64,000 nucleotides of DNA from Eriocheir sinensis (GCF_024679095.1 NW_026110848.1:1-64000), one strand, 5' to 3'; positions 9,070 through 20,471 are shown, counted from the stretch's first letter. The notes: generated from the letters alone by a model not told the origin. Numbers and translations: made by a program.

Positions 9070-12000
9070 ATTTTTTTTTTTTTACAACAAAGGAGGCAGC
9101 TCAAGGGCACACTAAAAAAGAAAACAATAATAAAAAAGCCCGCTAATCGCTGCTCCTAAAAAAGATACAAAAGAGGTGGCCGAAAGGAAGATCAAATACG
9201 GGAGAAGAGGTGTCCTGATACCCTCCTCTTGAAAGAGTTCAAGTCGTAGGCAGGAGAAAATACAGATGAAGGAAGATTGTTCCAGAGTTTACCAGCGTGA
9301 GGGATGAAAGAGTGAAGATGCTGGTTAACTCTTGCATAAGGGGTTTGGACAGTATAGGGATGAGCATGAGTAGAAAGTCGAGTGCAGCGGGGCCGCAGGA
9401 TGGGTGAGCCAAGCAGTTAGCAAGATCAAAAGAGCAGTCGACGAGAAAATATCGATAGAAGATAGAAGAGAGGCAACATTGCGGCGGAATTTAAGAGGTA
9501 GAAGACTGTCAGTATGTGGAGGAGAGCTGATGAGACGAGAGCCTTAGCCTCCACTCTGTCCAGAAGAGCTGTGTGGTGGAGCCCCCCCACACATGAGATG
9601 CATACTCCTTACGAGGGCGGACAAGGCCCCTGTATATGGACAGCAACTGTGCAGGGGAGAAGAACTGGCGGAGACGGTACAGAACGCCCAGCCTCGAGGA
9701 AGCTGATTTAGTAAGAGATGAGATATGAAGTTTCCAGTTGAGATTTTGAGTTAAGGATAGACCGAGGATGTTTAGTGTTGAGGAAGGTGATAGCTGGGTG
9801 TTGTCAAAGAATAGGGGATAGTTGTTTGGAAGATTGTGTCGAGTGGATAGGTGGAGAAACTGTGTTTTTGAGGCGTTGAAGGACACCATGTTCTTCTTGC
9901 CCCAATCGGAAATAACAGTAAGGTCTGAGGCTAAGCGTTCTGCAGCCTCCAGCCTTGAGTCGTTAAGTTCCTGAAGGGTGAGTCTTCTACTAAAAGAAGT
10001 TGAGTAATGCAGAGTGGAATCATCGGCGTAGGAATGGATAGGACAGTTCGTTTTGGAAAGAAGATCATCAATGAACAACAGAAAAAGAGTGGGAGATAGG
10101 ACAGAACCCTGTGGGACACCACTGTTAATAGATTTATGGGAAGAACAGTGACCGTCTACCACGGCAGAAATATAACGGTCAGAAAGGAAACTGGAGATAA
10201 AGGTACAGAGAAGGATAGAAACCGTAGGAGGGTAGTTTAGAAAGCAAAGATTTGTGCCAGACCCTATCAAAAGCTTTTGATATGTCCAGCGCAATAGCAA
10301 ATGTTTCACCGAAACGGCTAAGAGGATGACCAAGAGTCAGTTAAGAAGGCTAGGAGATCACCAGTAGAATGCCCTTGCGGAACCCATACTGGCGATCAGA
10401 TAGAAGGTCAGAAGTGGTATTGTGCTTTTGAATGTTCCGGTTAAGGATTGATTCAAAAGCTTTAGATGAACAAGAAAGTAAAGCTATAGGACGGTAGTTT
10501 GAGGGATTGGAGCGGTCACCCTTCTTAGGTACAGGATGTATGAAGGCATACTTCCAGCAAGAAGGAAGGTAGATGTTGACAGGCAGAGGCGAAAGAGTTT
10601 GACCAGGCAGGGTGACAGCACGGAGGCACAGTTTTAAGGACAATAGGAGGCACTCCATCAGGTCCATAAGCCTTCTGAGGATTGAGGCCAGAGAGGGCAT
10701 AGAAAACATCATTTTGAAGAATCTTTATAACAGGCATAAAGGAGTCAGAGGGGGATGAGTAGGAGGAATATGCCCAGAATCGTCCAGAGTGGAGTTTTTA
10801 GAAAAGTTTGAGAGAAGAGTTCAGCCTTAGAGATAGATGAGACGGCAGTGTTGCCGTTCGGACTGAGGAGTGGAGGAAAGATGAAGAAGTGAAGTTGGAG
10901 GAGATGTTTTTGGCTAGATGCCAGAAGTCACGGGAAGTTAGAGAAAGCAAGGTTTGGCATTTTCTATTAATGAAAGAATTTTTGGTTAGTCGGAGAATAG
11001 ATTTGGCACGATTTCGGGCAGAAATGTAAAGTTCATAATTAGCATTAGTTTGAAGGCTCTGGTACCTTTTGAGCTACCTCTCTATCATTGACAGCACGAG
11101 AACAAGCGTGATTAAACCAAGGCTTTTAGCGTGAGGAGTAGAGAAAGAACGAGGAATGTATGCCACCATTCCAGAGACAATCACCTCTGTGATGCGCTGA
11201 GCACACACAGAGGGATCTCCATCCTGGAAGCAATAATCATTCCACGGGAAATCGGAAAAGTACATCCTCAGGTCGTCCCACCGAGCTGAAGCAAAATGCC
11301 AGAAGCATCGCCTCTTCGGTGGGTCCAGAGGGTGTACAGGAGCGATAGGACAGGAGGCAGAAATAAGATTGTGATCGGAGGAGCCCAACGGAAGAACAGT
11401 TTCACAGAATAAGAAGAAGGGTTTGATGTAAGGAAGAGGTCTAGAATGTTGGAACGTTATCAAAGACTCTAGTGAATACGTGTAGGGTGCTGGACCAACT
11501 GCTCTAGGTCGTTGAGGATAGCAAAGTTGTAGGCTTGTTCACCAGGATGGTCAGTGAAAGAGGATGAAAGCCAAAGCTGGTGGTGAACATTGAAATCTCC
11601 TAGGATGGAGATTTCAGCGAAGGAGAGTGGGTCAAGATGTGCTCCACTTTAGAATTCAAATAGTCAAAGAATTTTACATAGTTGGTAGAGTTAGGTGAGA
11701 GATAAACAGCACAGATGTATTTAGTAATAGAATGACAATGAAGTCTTAGCCAGATGGTGGAAAATTCAGAAGAGTCAAGGTCGTGGGCACGAGAGCAAGT
11801 GATGTCGTTGCGCACCTAGGCGCAACATCCAGCTTTGGATTGAAATTTAGGATAGAGATAGTAGGAGGGAACAGAGTAGAGATTGCTGTCAGTAGCCTCA
11901 GAAACCTGTGTTTCAGTAAGGAAGAGAAGGTGAGGTTTAGAGGAGGAGAGATGATGTTCCACAGAATGAAAATTAGAGCGAAGACCGCGAATGTTGCAGA

Positions 12001-12400
12001 AATTGAGAAGAAAGAGGTTCGAGGAGTTATCAAGACACCTCTCGGGTCGGCAGCCAGAAGGGGAGTCCTCCCTGGGGGAATTTGTGGTCCCCCCCCAGTC
12101 GGGGACTCCGAGGCTTGAATGTGTGCGCCATTTTTAAATTTTAATTTTGGGAAAAGGTGTATATGTTGTGTGAATTTAGTGTGGTGTGGATAAAGAGAGC
12201 ATGCTGAACTACTCTCCGGCGTTGGTGCGACAATAGGGAAACGGTTAGTGAGGACATGGGAAGGGTCTTTGGAGGGCTTCAGCTCCCTTCTCACCTCCCA
12301 TATATACCTCACCGGGAGTGGGTTGCGCTGTGCGGTTTGTTTACAAACCACACAGACACATGCCCCCCCAGATATATAAGACCCCCTCCCCCTTACTCTC
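9070..12400 (-). mobile_element. Jockey-like LINE, near full length but decayed
   Basis: On the minus strand it runs from a leader near 12400 through endonuclease (about 12000-11070) and RT (about 10740-9500) to a 3' tail with a poly(A) (T run 9071-9083 on plus). At least four 3' fragments of the same family occur in the window (17212, 54489, 55965, 58215), sharing the tail AAGGAGGCAGCTCAAGGGC. The 5' end lies against a (GT)n microsatellite at 12440. Confidence 0.85.
9330..12020 (-). pseudogene. Jockey-like ORF2, endonuclease and reverse transcriptase
   Basis: Pieces in order: SEFSTIWLRLHCHS and AVYLSPNSTNY (endonuclease, 11815-11600), SSDHNLIS (11400), the RT opening KAYGPDGVPPIVLK and KKGDRSNPSNYRPIALLSC (10740-10350), then SGVPQGSVLSPTLFLLFIDD, the catalytic SYADD, and NWKLHISSLTKSASSRLGVLYR (10333-9509). 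Frames change at least six times and a large part of the linker between endonuclease and RT has stops, so the copy is inactive. The family resembles abundant crustacean proteins labelled mobile element jockey, by recollection. Confidence 0.85.
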
Positions 12401-12438
12401 TGAAGCAACACCACCCTTGGCATATGCTCCCTGTTAGT

Positions 12439-12439
<1 letters not shown>

Positions 12440-12507
<68 letters not shown>

Positions 12508-12594
12508 TTACCTGGTTGTAGTACACATGATTTGAGATAAACTTGTATTGTCATGTCTTCATATCTGTTTCTGTTCAATTTTGCTTTGAATTTA

Positions 12595-12667
<73 letters not shown>
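12440..12667. repeat. Two (GT)n tracts and a GA tail
   Basis: GT repeats at 12440-12506 and 12597-12650, the second passing directly into GAGAGA to 12667. Confidence 0.97.
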
Positions 12668-13247
12668 CATACCCCTGGACTTTGATCAGGAGAACAATAA
12701 AATGTATTAAGAAATATGTTAATAAATAAATAAAATCAAAAGATAACTGTGTGTAATCTTCCCCCTGAGAGAGAGAGAGGAGAGGCTGGCTCTGAGGGTC
12801 TTAGGAGCGAAATTCAGCTTTCAAAGTGAGTTTCCTCCTAACTTTGCTGCTAAGTTCTAGAAGTCGCGAGTTTACTGCTAGGAATCGCGACTTTACTGCA
12901 ACACTCGCCGAAAATGTAGAAGTCCTCGTGGAGGACTTTTAGCGCCTTAAAAGCTAAAATTTCTGATGTCGCATTCAATATAATAACGATAATTGCAGCT
13001 GAGTGACGGTCCTCGCGCATTAATTATCGTGTCAGACGTGTTGTGCCAATAAAATTACTGACTCCGAGCCGGTGATAAGGGTTACACGAGACATTAACGC
13101 CGCAATATAAGAGAGATAAGTGGTGAAGCGGCCGCGGGCGTCGTTGTCGGAGAGGCAGGGCCCCTGGAGCCAGGCCCATGGAGTTGTTCAAAATGCAAGA
13201 AAGACGAGTATAGTACTATTAAAAATAAAAATACGACAACCGACTAA
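12668..13247. other. No gene seen
   Basis: Unique-looking sequence. A near-duplicate pair (AGTCGCGAGTTTACTGC and AATCGCGACTTTACTGC) lies near 12860-12900. No ORF or domain. Confidence 0.4.
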
Positions 13248-13501
13248 TAGCCTTTTCCATTTAGCGTAACCCGTTTCTGGGTCATGATCTGTAGAGTCCC
13301 TTGATAGATAGAGTCCCGACAGCCTAAGATTTGGACGCCATTATTGGCCCTGTCTTCGCCGCGAGACCGTGTGCTAGTGTTTGAAAAGCGCGGCGAAAAC
13401 ACAGGGCCAATAATGGCGTCCAAATCTTAGGTTGTCGGGACTCTATGAGGGACTCTACAGATCACGACCCAGAAACGGGTTACGCTAAATGGAAGATGCT
13501 A
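13248..13501. mobile_element. Foldback MITE with about 105 bp inverted arms
   Basis: Left arm 13248-13355 and right arm about 13393-13501 are near-perfect inverted copies (start TAGC, then TTCCATTTAGCGTAACCCG), with a loop of about 35 bp. The outermost TA on each side could be the TA duplication of a Tc1/mariner-type element. There is no coding capacity; transcripts would form a long hairpin. Confidence 0.8.
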
Positions 13502-13555
13502 TAACAGAGCGATGATCCAATCAAGCCCAAGACCAAGATAAACAGCTGTTCCGTC

Positions 13556-13655
13556 ACTAGGGATGGGCAAGTACCGTTAATTTGAGTACCGGTAGTACTG
13601 GTACCGAAAACTCAAGTACCGTTAGTACCGGTACCGGTACCGGTACCCAAAGGAG
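13556..13655. repeat. DNA transposon terminus with GTACCG repeats
   Basis: TAGGGATGGGCAAGTACCG resembles hAT-type ends, followed by tandem GTACCG/GGTACC motifs. The same motifs make up the palindrome at 14267-14510 and a scrap at 18366, which suggests subterminal repeats of one element, possibly the one that carried the Harbinger gene or one nested with it. Confidence 0.5.
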
Positions 13656-13721
13656 TTTTTTTTTTCTTAATGACTTCTGATGAAATTCCCAAACAAATTT
13701 CCTGTAGAGAAAACTCTCTCT

Positions 13722-13862
13722 TCATTGAACTTAATATCAACTAGAGTAGAAATGCAACGTTTAGGAGCCTTCTGATTAATGTAAAATCACTTAGGTTTAA
13801 GGACAGACCACCTAGTCTGTACCATGGGGTCTGTGTGGTCTAATTTTCTATGTAAATCTATG

Positions 13863-13938
<76 letters not shown>
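13722..13938 (+). mobile_element. LINE family B 3' end (about 145 bp) followed by (TC)n
   Basis: The fragment runs from ATTGAACTTAATATCAACT to the tail CTATGTAAATCTATGTAAAT, matching 27747-27888 and 43270-43402. It is preceded by a short CTCTCTCTT (13714-13722) and followed by (TC)n at 13867-13938. A severe 5' truncation is typical of LINE insertion. Confidence 0.85.
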
Positions 13939-13942
<4 letters not shown>

Positions 13943-14266
13943 AAGTGAATATTTATTTTTTCGAGAAAAAAAATAGCATGTATAGTTATTATGGATGTAC
14001 TCGATCATAGTCTAATAACAATAAAAATATTTATTAGCAACCTAAAAAAGAAAAAGAATCGGACATGAAGAATTATCCAGTAACTCCAATAAATAAATAA
14101 AATAATGGAAACGGGAGCTGTGATGGAAACGGAAAGCAGGACAAAATGGTGGGAACTTGGGGAGACGGTCAGCGGGGCAGTGACTCAGCGTCTACACACA
14201 GGGCCCATACCACATGGAGGCGGGCGAGCGCCGAGCGTCACTAAGATCCTAACGGCAATGCGCAGT
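13939..14266. other. No gene seen
   Basis: AT-rich then GC-richer sequence leading to the palindrome. Nothing recognised. Confidence 0.4.
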
Positions 14267-14510
14267 GCCGAGTGATCATTAAGCTTCCCGGAACCCAAGT
14301 GATCATGATGCTTCGCGGTACCAGTACCGATATCAGTTATCGATACCAGTACCGAGTGATCATTAAGTTTTGAACCCAAGTGATCATGATGCTTCGCGGT
14401 ACCAGTACCGATACCAGTTATCGGTACCAGGTACCGGTACCTGGTATCGGTACTGGTACCGCGAAGCATCGTGATCACTTGGGTTCCGGGAAGCTTAATG
14501 ATCACTCGGC
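14267..14510. repeat. Complex GGTACC-rich palindrome before the Harbinger gene
   Basis: About 66 bp at 14267-14333 is repeated inverted at 14444-14510 with few differences. A partial direct copy lies at 14361-14430. Each arm carries GTGATCA motifs and a CGCGGTACCAGTACCGAT block; the centre is GGTACCGGTACC. It ends 18 bp before the transposase ATG, so it may hold the element's promoter or transposase-binding sites (inferred). Confidence 0.8.
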
Positions 14511-14528
14511 GGGCCTCCTCCTCCTGTC

Positions 14529-15283
14529 ATGGAAGGATCAGGGGCAGACAGAGGGCCTCCTCGTCCTCCAAGAAGGAACTTCCGGAACCGCCGTGATGTG
14601 CTAAATGAGAATAGTGACTCAGAACTTGTAAGAAGATATAGACTAGACAAAGGGGGAATACTTTCCGTGACTGATTTGGTTAGAGAGGCTCTGGAAAGCC
14701 CTACCAAGAGAAACATGGCCCTCACCCCAGAGATGAAGGTTTTGGTAACGCTAAGGTATCTTGCTACTGGAAAAATGCAACTTTGTAATAGTGATGACCT
14801 TGGAGTGTCGCAGTCATCAGTTAGTAATGCAATAACACAGACACTTCGTGCTCTGGCTGTCACACACATCGCCACACAGTTCATCAAGTTCCCCTTGGAT
14901 CACAATGAACTTGAGCAAATTGCAAGTGATTTTCAAGGAGTGGCAAATTTTCCTGGGGTTGTAGGAGCAGTTGATGGAACCCATATCAAAATAATAGCTC
15001 CAAAACAGTTTGAAGGAGATTATGTGAATAGGAAAAATTACCATAGTGTTAACATCCAGTTTGTGGTTGATGCAAATGACAAAATTATGGATGTTGTTGC
15101 TAAATGGCCGGGTTCTGTTCATGATGCCAGAGTCTGGAATAATTGCGGACTGAAGGAGTTGTTTGAGGGCAACCGCATTCCAGACAAGTACCACCTGCTA
15201 GGGGACAGCGGGTATCCCTGCAAGCAATACCTGCTAACCCCTTACCTTCGTCCGCACCCTGGTCCACAGACTCAGTACAACAG
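14529..15283 (+). CDS. Harbinger (PIF/HARBI1-like) transposase, first exon
   Basis: The frame begins MEGSGADRGPP and runs about 250 residues with no lesion. It has a helix-turn-helix-like segment (VSQSSVSNAITQTL, around residue 100), then the DDE nuclease: first D in GAVDGTHIKI, KNYHSVNIQ, GSVHDARVW, and second D in LLGDSGYP. It would cut and paste the element at 3 bp targets in this superfamily. The E of the triad is encoded downstream at 16860. Joining AACAG (15283) to GGCACAC (16860) keeps the frame, so an intron with a weak GTTCGG donor is likely. The ORF also stays open to 15311 without splicing. Confidence 0.85.
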
Positions 15284-15378
15284 GTTCGGTGATGTTGACT
15301 TATTATTGTAGGTAAAATATTTTACAGGCACTTCCATTTGACCCTATTTTGAATTTTATAATGAAATATTAGACTGGC

Positions 15379-15545
15379 CAGTGTCCCCTTTCCTAACCCT
15401 GGGGTCGTGACCTCAAGTGGGGTCGGCAGGCATTTTTCCTGGGTTCGCCAAGACCTAAAAATGTCAAACATGGTGTAATTATATTATAATAGCACGTATA
15501 CAACTAAACTAGTGGGGTCATGGTCATGTCTAGAGGTGCATGTGC
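15379..15545 (+). mobile_element. hAT-type MITE copy inside the Harbinger intron
   Basis: It starts CAGTGTCCCCTTTCCTAACC and is homologous, in inverse orientation, to the MITE at 735-911 through AGTGGGGTCATGGTCATG. The right end is not clear. Confidence 0.65.
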
Positions 15546-16859
15546 TAGTGGAATGGTCATAAAGACACAAAAAAAAAAGCATATAACAGACTTGGACCAA
15601 CAACCATTGATTCCCTTGTAGTACGGCATAAATAGTAGAAGATAGTTTTACATATTGAGAGGGAATTCCCACATATATTAATTGATGAAGCCTCTATTGT
15701 TGTCCAGTACTTTCCTACAGAACTGACCAATTTAAAGAGGAAACCTAATTCCCTCAGCTCCACTAATTTAAGTGATATTGAAAAAATAATAGAATACCTG
15801 GGTAGCTGTTTTATGCCTCACTGCATCTAATAAAGCCCCTCCTGCCTTACCTAACCTAAATCAATAACTGCCGTCAAAGATGAATAAAAGTTAAATAACC
15901 TAATCTGGCTATCAAACATATTATAGTAACCTCTTGCCGATTAGTCTTTTGAGTCCCATGTATTTTTTTTCCTTTACTAGAGATAAATATACAAAGCACT
16001 ACCTACCCAAAGAGCTAGAATTCACATAACATAGCTAAGTAATGACGCATTGCGGGATGGTCCAGTTAATTAGAATAGTTGTTGTTATAGTAAATGACCC
16101 TAACCGTTTTAGTAGGAGCTAACTCTAAATGTGTGATGCTGCTATGAGTGTCAATTTCAAAAATAGCAGCTATCACAAATGATAAAAGAAGTGCCTCTAA
16201 ACCATGGATGCTATTTGTTTTCATTAACCATTTCCACTAATAATGTTATCCGATAAACACAACTTTACCCCAACTCCCACCCCACACCCTTTCAGCAATC
16301 TTCCATCTACATTCATCCACACCACAACCTTACCCCTTAACCTACTGTACCTTACCCACGACAATCCCCCTTCACACACCCCATACCACCCCCATCATTC
16401 TCCTCTTTAAGTGGGTACCTGGGTAAAATTAGGGAAGGAATAAGTAGAACAGTTCTATTTACTTAGGTAGTGTTAATATTGTCCTTTGAGAAGGCCAAGA
16501 AAACAATGACGAATAAACAATCTAAAGTAACTCCTTTATGTTAATTTTAAGGGAATAGCCATATTCAGATGCAAGGTTTTCATTACATCACAAGGTTTAC
16601 TGGAAGTGGATATTTAACTCTTCCTTGCAGGATGAACTAATAGATTACCATATTTGAAAGTGGTTGCAACCCATTTTTAATTGAAATTACAAACACTATA
16701 GATTTTTGCTGACTGTTTTATAATTGTAAGTATTGTATGGGATTTTTATGTGAGTAAACACTTTTAATATCGACATCATACGTTCATTGACTTCCTTGGC
16801 CTATACCTAATAAAACAGTAACAAAACCAAGTTTAGTTTTATATATCTTGATCTCATAG
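15546..16859 (+). other. Probable Harbinger intron, AT-rich
   Basis: Between the two transposase coding parts. No domain was found. A run of ACC/CAC-rich pyrimidine sequence lies at 16260-16400. Confidence 0.4.
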
Positions 16860-17159
16860 GGCACACAAAGCAACAAGAAATATTGTTGAGAGGGTGATTG
16901 GACAACTGAAAAGAAGGTTTCATGTGCTCCACAGTGAAGTGAGGTTGCGCCAGGCAAAACATATCAAATTGTTGTTGCCTGTGCCATGTTGCACAACCTA
17001 TTTAAGGACATGAACATCCACATGCCACAAGACGAGTATGATGTTCATGGAGATGGACCTGCAGCAGGTGACCACAACCCTATGCCACCAGCATTACCTG
17101 CTGGACCACGTGCCGGATTAGTATTCCGAGATGCATTCGTCAATGCATATTTTAAGTAA
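16860..17159 (+). pseudogene. Harbinger transposase, second exon, frameshifted
   Basis: It begins [20 protein letters not shown], where the E of NIVER is the third catalytic residue, and continues EVRLRQ. Near 16962 there is a frameshift; the other frame then gives [14 protein letters not shown] and ends FVNAYFK-stop at 17159. The family's C-terminus normally has this ACAxLHN block, so the gene was intact before one small indel. The copy is probably inactive unless the indel is a sequencing error. Confidence 0.8.
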
Positions 17160-17211
17160 GTAATATGGTGCAGTGCTTGGGCATATAAAGTCACTTCCAT
17201 TACATGTATAT

Positions 17212-17420
17212 ATACACTGGTAAACTCTGGAACAGTCTTCCTTCGTCTGTATTTCCTCCTGCCTACGACATGACCTCTTTCAAGAGGAGTGTATCAAGAC
17301 ACCTCTCCACTTGAAATTGACCTCTTTTTGGCCACTTCACTTATTTTTATAGGAGCAGAAATTAGTGGGCTTTTTTCCTACACTTACTTTTTGTTACCCA
17401 TGAGCTGCTTTCTTTGCTGT
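17212..17420 (+). mobile_element. Jockey-like LINE 3' fragment
   Basis: GGTAAACTCTGGAACAGTCT through TTTCAAGAGGAGTGTATCAA and GAGCTGCTTTCTTTGCTGT match the family's last coding codons and 3' UTR (as at 54628-54840). 5'-truncated. Confidence 0.8.
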
Positions 17421-17564
17421 AAAAAAAGCAAACAAATGAAAAAATTACTTAGTACACAACTAGGAATAGACACCTCCAAACACAATCTTATTACTGATAA
17501 TCTGTTTTCATTGTTTTTCAGTCCACTTGCTTAAGGACAGTAAGTTAGTGGAAGTCAGGTGGTA
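17421..17564. other. No gene seen
   Basis: Short AT-rich interval between the LINE fragment and the inverted Harbinger copy. Confidence 0.3.
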
Positions 17565-18106
17565 GAAGGTAACCCTTAAACAACTCCTTAATACGGAATT
17601 ATTCCTGTCTCAGGCATCATGAACAAGACCCGACCACTTAGCAGCAGCATCAAGAATTCTTCAACCAGATGTTAACACTATGGTAGATTTTTCCTATTCA
17701 CATAGTCTGATATCAGCTCCATCAATCACCCCTACAACTCCTGGAAAATTCGCCACTCCTTGTAAATCACTTGCAGTTTGCTTAAGTTCATTGTGATCCA
17801 AGGGGAACTTGAACTGGGGAGCAATTTGTTGGGTGAAGTAGCCATGGCATGAAGTGTCTGTGTTATTGCATTACTAACTGATGACTGCGACACTCCCAAG
17901 GTCATCACTACTACAAAGTTGCATTTTTCCAGTACCAAGATACCTTAGTGTTACCAAAACTTTCATCTCTGGGGTGAGGGCCATGTTTCTCTTGGCAGGG
18001 CTTTCCAGAGCCTCTCTAACCAAATCAGTCACGAAAAGTATTCCCCCTTTGTCTAGTCTATATCTTACAAGTTCTGAGTCATTATACTCATTTAGCACAT
18101 CAACTA
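17565..18106 (-). pseudogene. Second Harbinger transposase copy, inverted
   Basis: On the minus strand it gives LNEYNDSELVRYRLDKGG, ALTPEMKVLVTLRYL, VSQSSVSNAITQTL and then FPGVVG followed by an altered IDGADI in place of VDGTHIKI. Stops, shifts and deletions occur throughout. It is the same family as 14529 and lies head to head with it about 2.5 kb away, so the pair could form a large inverted repeat. Confidence 0.85.
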
Positions 18107-18376
18107 TTTATACTGTCATAAGAGGCATGATGCACTGCACTCCGTTATCTGTTTATTTCTTGACGAACGAAACACAAGTATTCAGGAAAGTTATATATTT
18201 TGTCTCATTTCTTTTTTTCTCAATTTTTTTACAATAACAAAAAGGAACACAACTCTTTAGGAAAATGAAATGTCATTTTGATAATACAGATAGCTATGCA
18301 ATAAATATATTTTTCACCACAGTTGATTTACACTAATCATTATTGAAAAACAAAGATGATTACATGGTACCGGTAC
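18107..18376. other. No gene seen
   Basis: AT-rich; ends with an ATGGTACCGGTAC scrap like the GGTACC repeats at 13556 and 14267. Confidence 0.35.
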
Positions 18377-18642
18377 TATAGTATTTCCACGAGAACTGGT
18401 TGGTGGGGTAGTGGCGGCTGCAAGGTCATCTAAGCCCCGTACCTTGCCACACTCTCAACACCTCCCTTTCTCTTATATGTCAGCTATTTACTACCTTTAA
18501 ACGAATTTAATTAGATAATTGGATAACATAATAAGGTCATATATATAGTGTTAAGATTGTTTTGTTTTTAGGGTTATAACAAAGATTTTGTATAAATACC
18601 ACAACACTACCCTACCTGCCAGTTTCTTGTGGAAATACTATA
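18377..18642. mobile_element. MITE with about 35 bp terminal inverted repeats
   Basis: TATAGTATTTCCACGAGAAC on the left pairs with GTTTCTTGTGGAAATACTATA on the right; the pairing continues through GGGTAG/CTACCC. The left inner part (CAACACCTCCCTTTCTC, ATATGTCAGCTA) is related to the foldback MITE at 8629. Confidence 0.7.
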
Positions 18643-19044
18643 CAGAAACAGTCTTGTTGTGCTTAGAGAGGACATGACATACAGCAACATATTTTTTTTT
18701 ACCTATCACAGGCAACAACAGTTATGCATCTATCAAAGTCTAGCTTGGTAAGTTATGTTTCAATCACATATAAATACTTTAATGTTTTTGCTCATGTTTA
18801 ACAGTCAATTAGAGGAATTCCTACTTCCCATCACATAAAACAAGTTTTGTATCATCACAGTCAGGTAGAGAAAGTCTAGTTCTATTACATCATAATAAAA
18901 GTTTTCTTTCAGGTAAGTATATAACATCTCCACATCACAGCTTACAGGTTTTGTATTATCACAGTAAAAAAGGAGTCAATCCATTAAAGGTTATACGTAT
19001 AAGTTTAGCGCTATGACAACCATGGGCGTTGTATCATACCCCAA
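18643..19044. other. No gene; weak repeats
   Basis: Near 18830-18975 the phrase ACAGGTTTTGTAT/ATCACAGT recurs in loose form about three times. Nothing else. Confidence 0.35.
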
Positions 19045-19436
19045 CAGTCAAGCCAGAGCTTGCATCCCATCCTGACAGTCAAGCCAAGGTCTGCGTCCCA
19101 CTCCTCATCAGTTCAGCCAGGGCCTGCGTACTACTCCAACAGTCAAGCCAGGGTCTGCGTCCCACCCAGTCAAGCCAAGGTCTGCATCCCACCCAGGCAG
19201 TCAAGCCAGGGTCTGCGTCCCACCCAGGCAGTCAAGCCAGGGTCTGTGTCCCACCCAGGCAGTCAAGCCAGGGTCTGCGTCCCACCCAGGCAGTCAAGCC
19301 AGGGTCTGCGTCCCACCCAGGCAGTCAAGCCAGGGTCTGCGTCCCACCCAGGCAGTCAAGCCAGGGTCTGCGTCCCACCTAGGCAGTCAAGCCAGGGTCT
19401 GCGTCCCACCCAGGCAGTCAAGCCAGGGTCTGCAGT
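19045..19436. repeat. 31 bp minisatellite, about 12 units
   Basis: Unit AGTCAAGCCAGGGTCTGCG plus TCCCACCCAGGC. Because 31 is not a multiple of 3 the three plus frames cycle through the same peptide (GSASHPGSQARVCVPP and so on), giving long but probably meaningless ORFs. Confidence 0.95.
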
Positions 19437-19455
19437 TACTTAAAACTGTATAAAT

Positions 19456-19458
<3 letters not shown>

Positions 19459-19519
<61 letters not shown>

Positions 19520-20200
19520 AAATCATAAGAGATGGAGGAGGAGGAGAAAGAAGGAAGAGGAGTAGGAGAAGGAAAGAAGACTAGGAAGAGGAGAAGGAAA
19601 GAGGAGGAGGATAGAGGAAGGGAAGGAAGCTAAGATGGGAAATATAGAAAAGAAGGAATATGAGAAGGAAGAGAAATGGAGGAAGGAAGGCAGAGTAAGA
19701 AATGCGGAGGAGAAAATGATGGAAGAATATTAGACAGGACGGGGAAACCAGGAAGAGGAAGGAGGAAGGAAGAAGAGGAGAAATGGGAAATGAACAGTAA
19801 AAAGAGAGAGGAGGGAAGATTATAAATGGAAGAGGATGAGGAGAAGAGAGAAAGGGATAAATATAAGGAAGAAGGAATTAGGAAAAAAAACTGTATAAAA
19901 GGAGGAGGAAACAATATTATAGAAAGCAGAGAAATGAAGGAAGAATCTTAGAAGAGAAGGTTATGGAAGGAGGAGGAGGAGGAGAGAGAAAGATAAATAT
20001 TAGGAAGGAGGAATAAGAAAAAAAAAGTATAAAATGAGGAGTAAATTATATAACAAAGAGGAGACATGAGGGAAGAATATTAGAGAGAAGGAAAAACATG
20101 ATCAAAGGAGAGAAGAAAGTATGGAGAGAGGATGAAGAGCAGGATGATGATGACAGAGAGGAGACACAAGGGAAGACATGAAGGGAGGATGGAGTTTTAG
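19459..20200. repeat. (GA)n microsatellite and long purine-rich tract
   Basis: GA repeat at 19459-19516 followed by about 680 bp in which the plus strand is overwhelmingly A and G (GGAAGG, GAGGAG words). There is no coding domain. Confidence 0.9.
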
Positions 20201-20218
20201 ATGGTAAGAATCATGAAC

Positions 20219-20233
20219 ACTACTACTACTACA

Positions 20234-20325
<92 letters not shown>

Positions 20326-20347
20326 AACAGCTATCACTACTACTACT
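20219..20347. repeat. (ACT)n trinucleotide microsatellite
   Basis: ACT/TAC repeats with few interruptions, ending directly at the ATG of the candidate exon at 20348. Confidence 0.95.
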
Positions 20348-20471
20348 ATGCTTGGTCCTGGGCAAAGTGAGTCCTGGGTCATCCTGCCTCTGCTGCTGCT
20401 GGTAACGTCTTGGTTCCTGAGCTCCTGGCACTGTCACTGTCCGCTGCTGGCCGGCACCTCACCTGTGGACG
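20348..20471 (+). CDS. Candidate first exon with signal-peptide-like start
   Basis: ATG opens MLGPGQSESW followed by the hydrophobic VILPLLLLVTSWFLSSW, then reaches GAC G|GTAAGA, a good splice donor, in phase 1. The look is that of a secreted protein's first exon. Exon-like segments at 34474, 36319, 36908 and 39949 keep phase with it. Evidence is only composition, phase and splice-like sites; two of the proposed donors are weak, so the gene is a hypothesis. No family is recognised. Confidence 0.25.

Noticed and set aside
19029..19443. Repetitive secreted protein gene
   Set aside because: The 31 bp unit is not a multiple of three, so the frames simply cycle; no start context, splice site or stop argues for coding.
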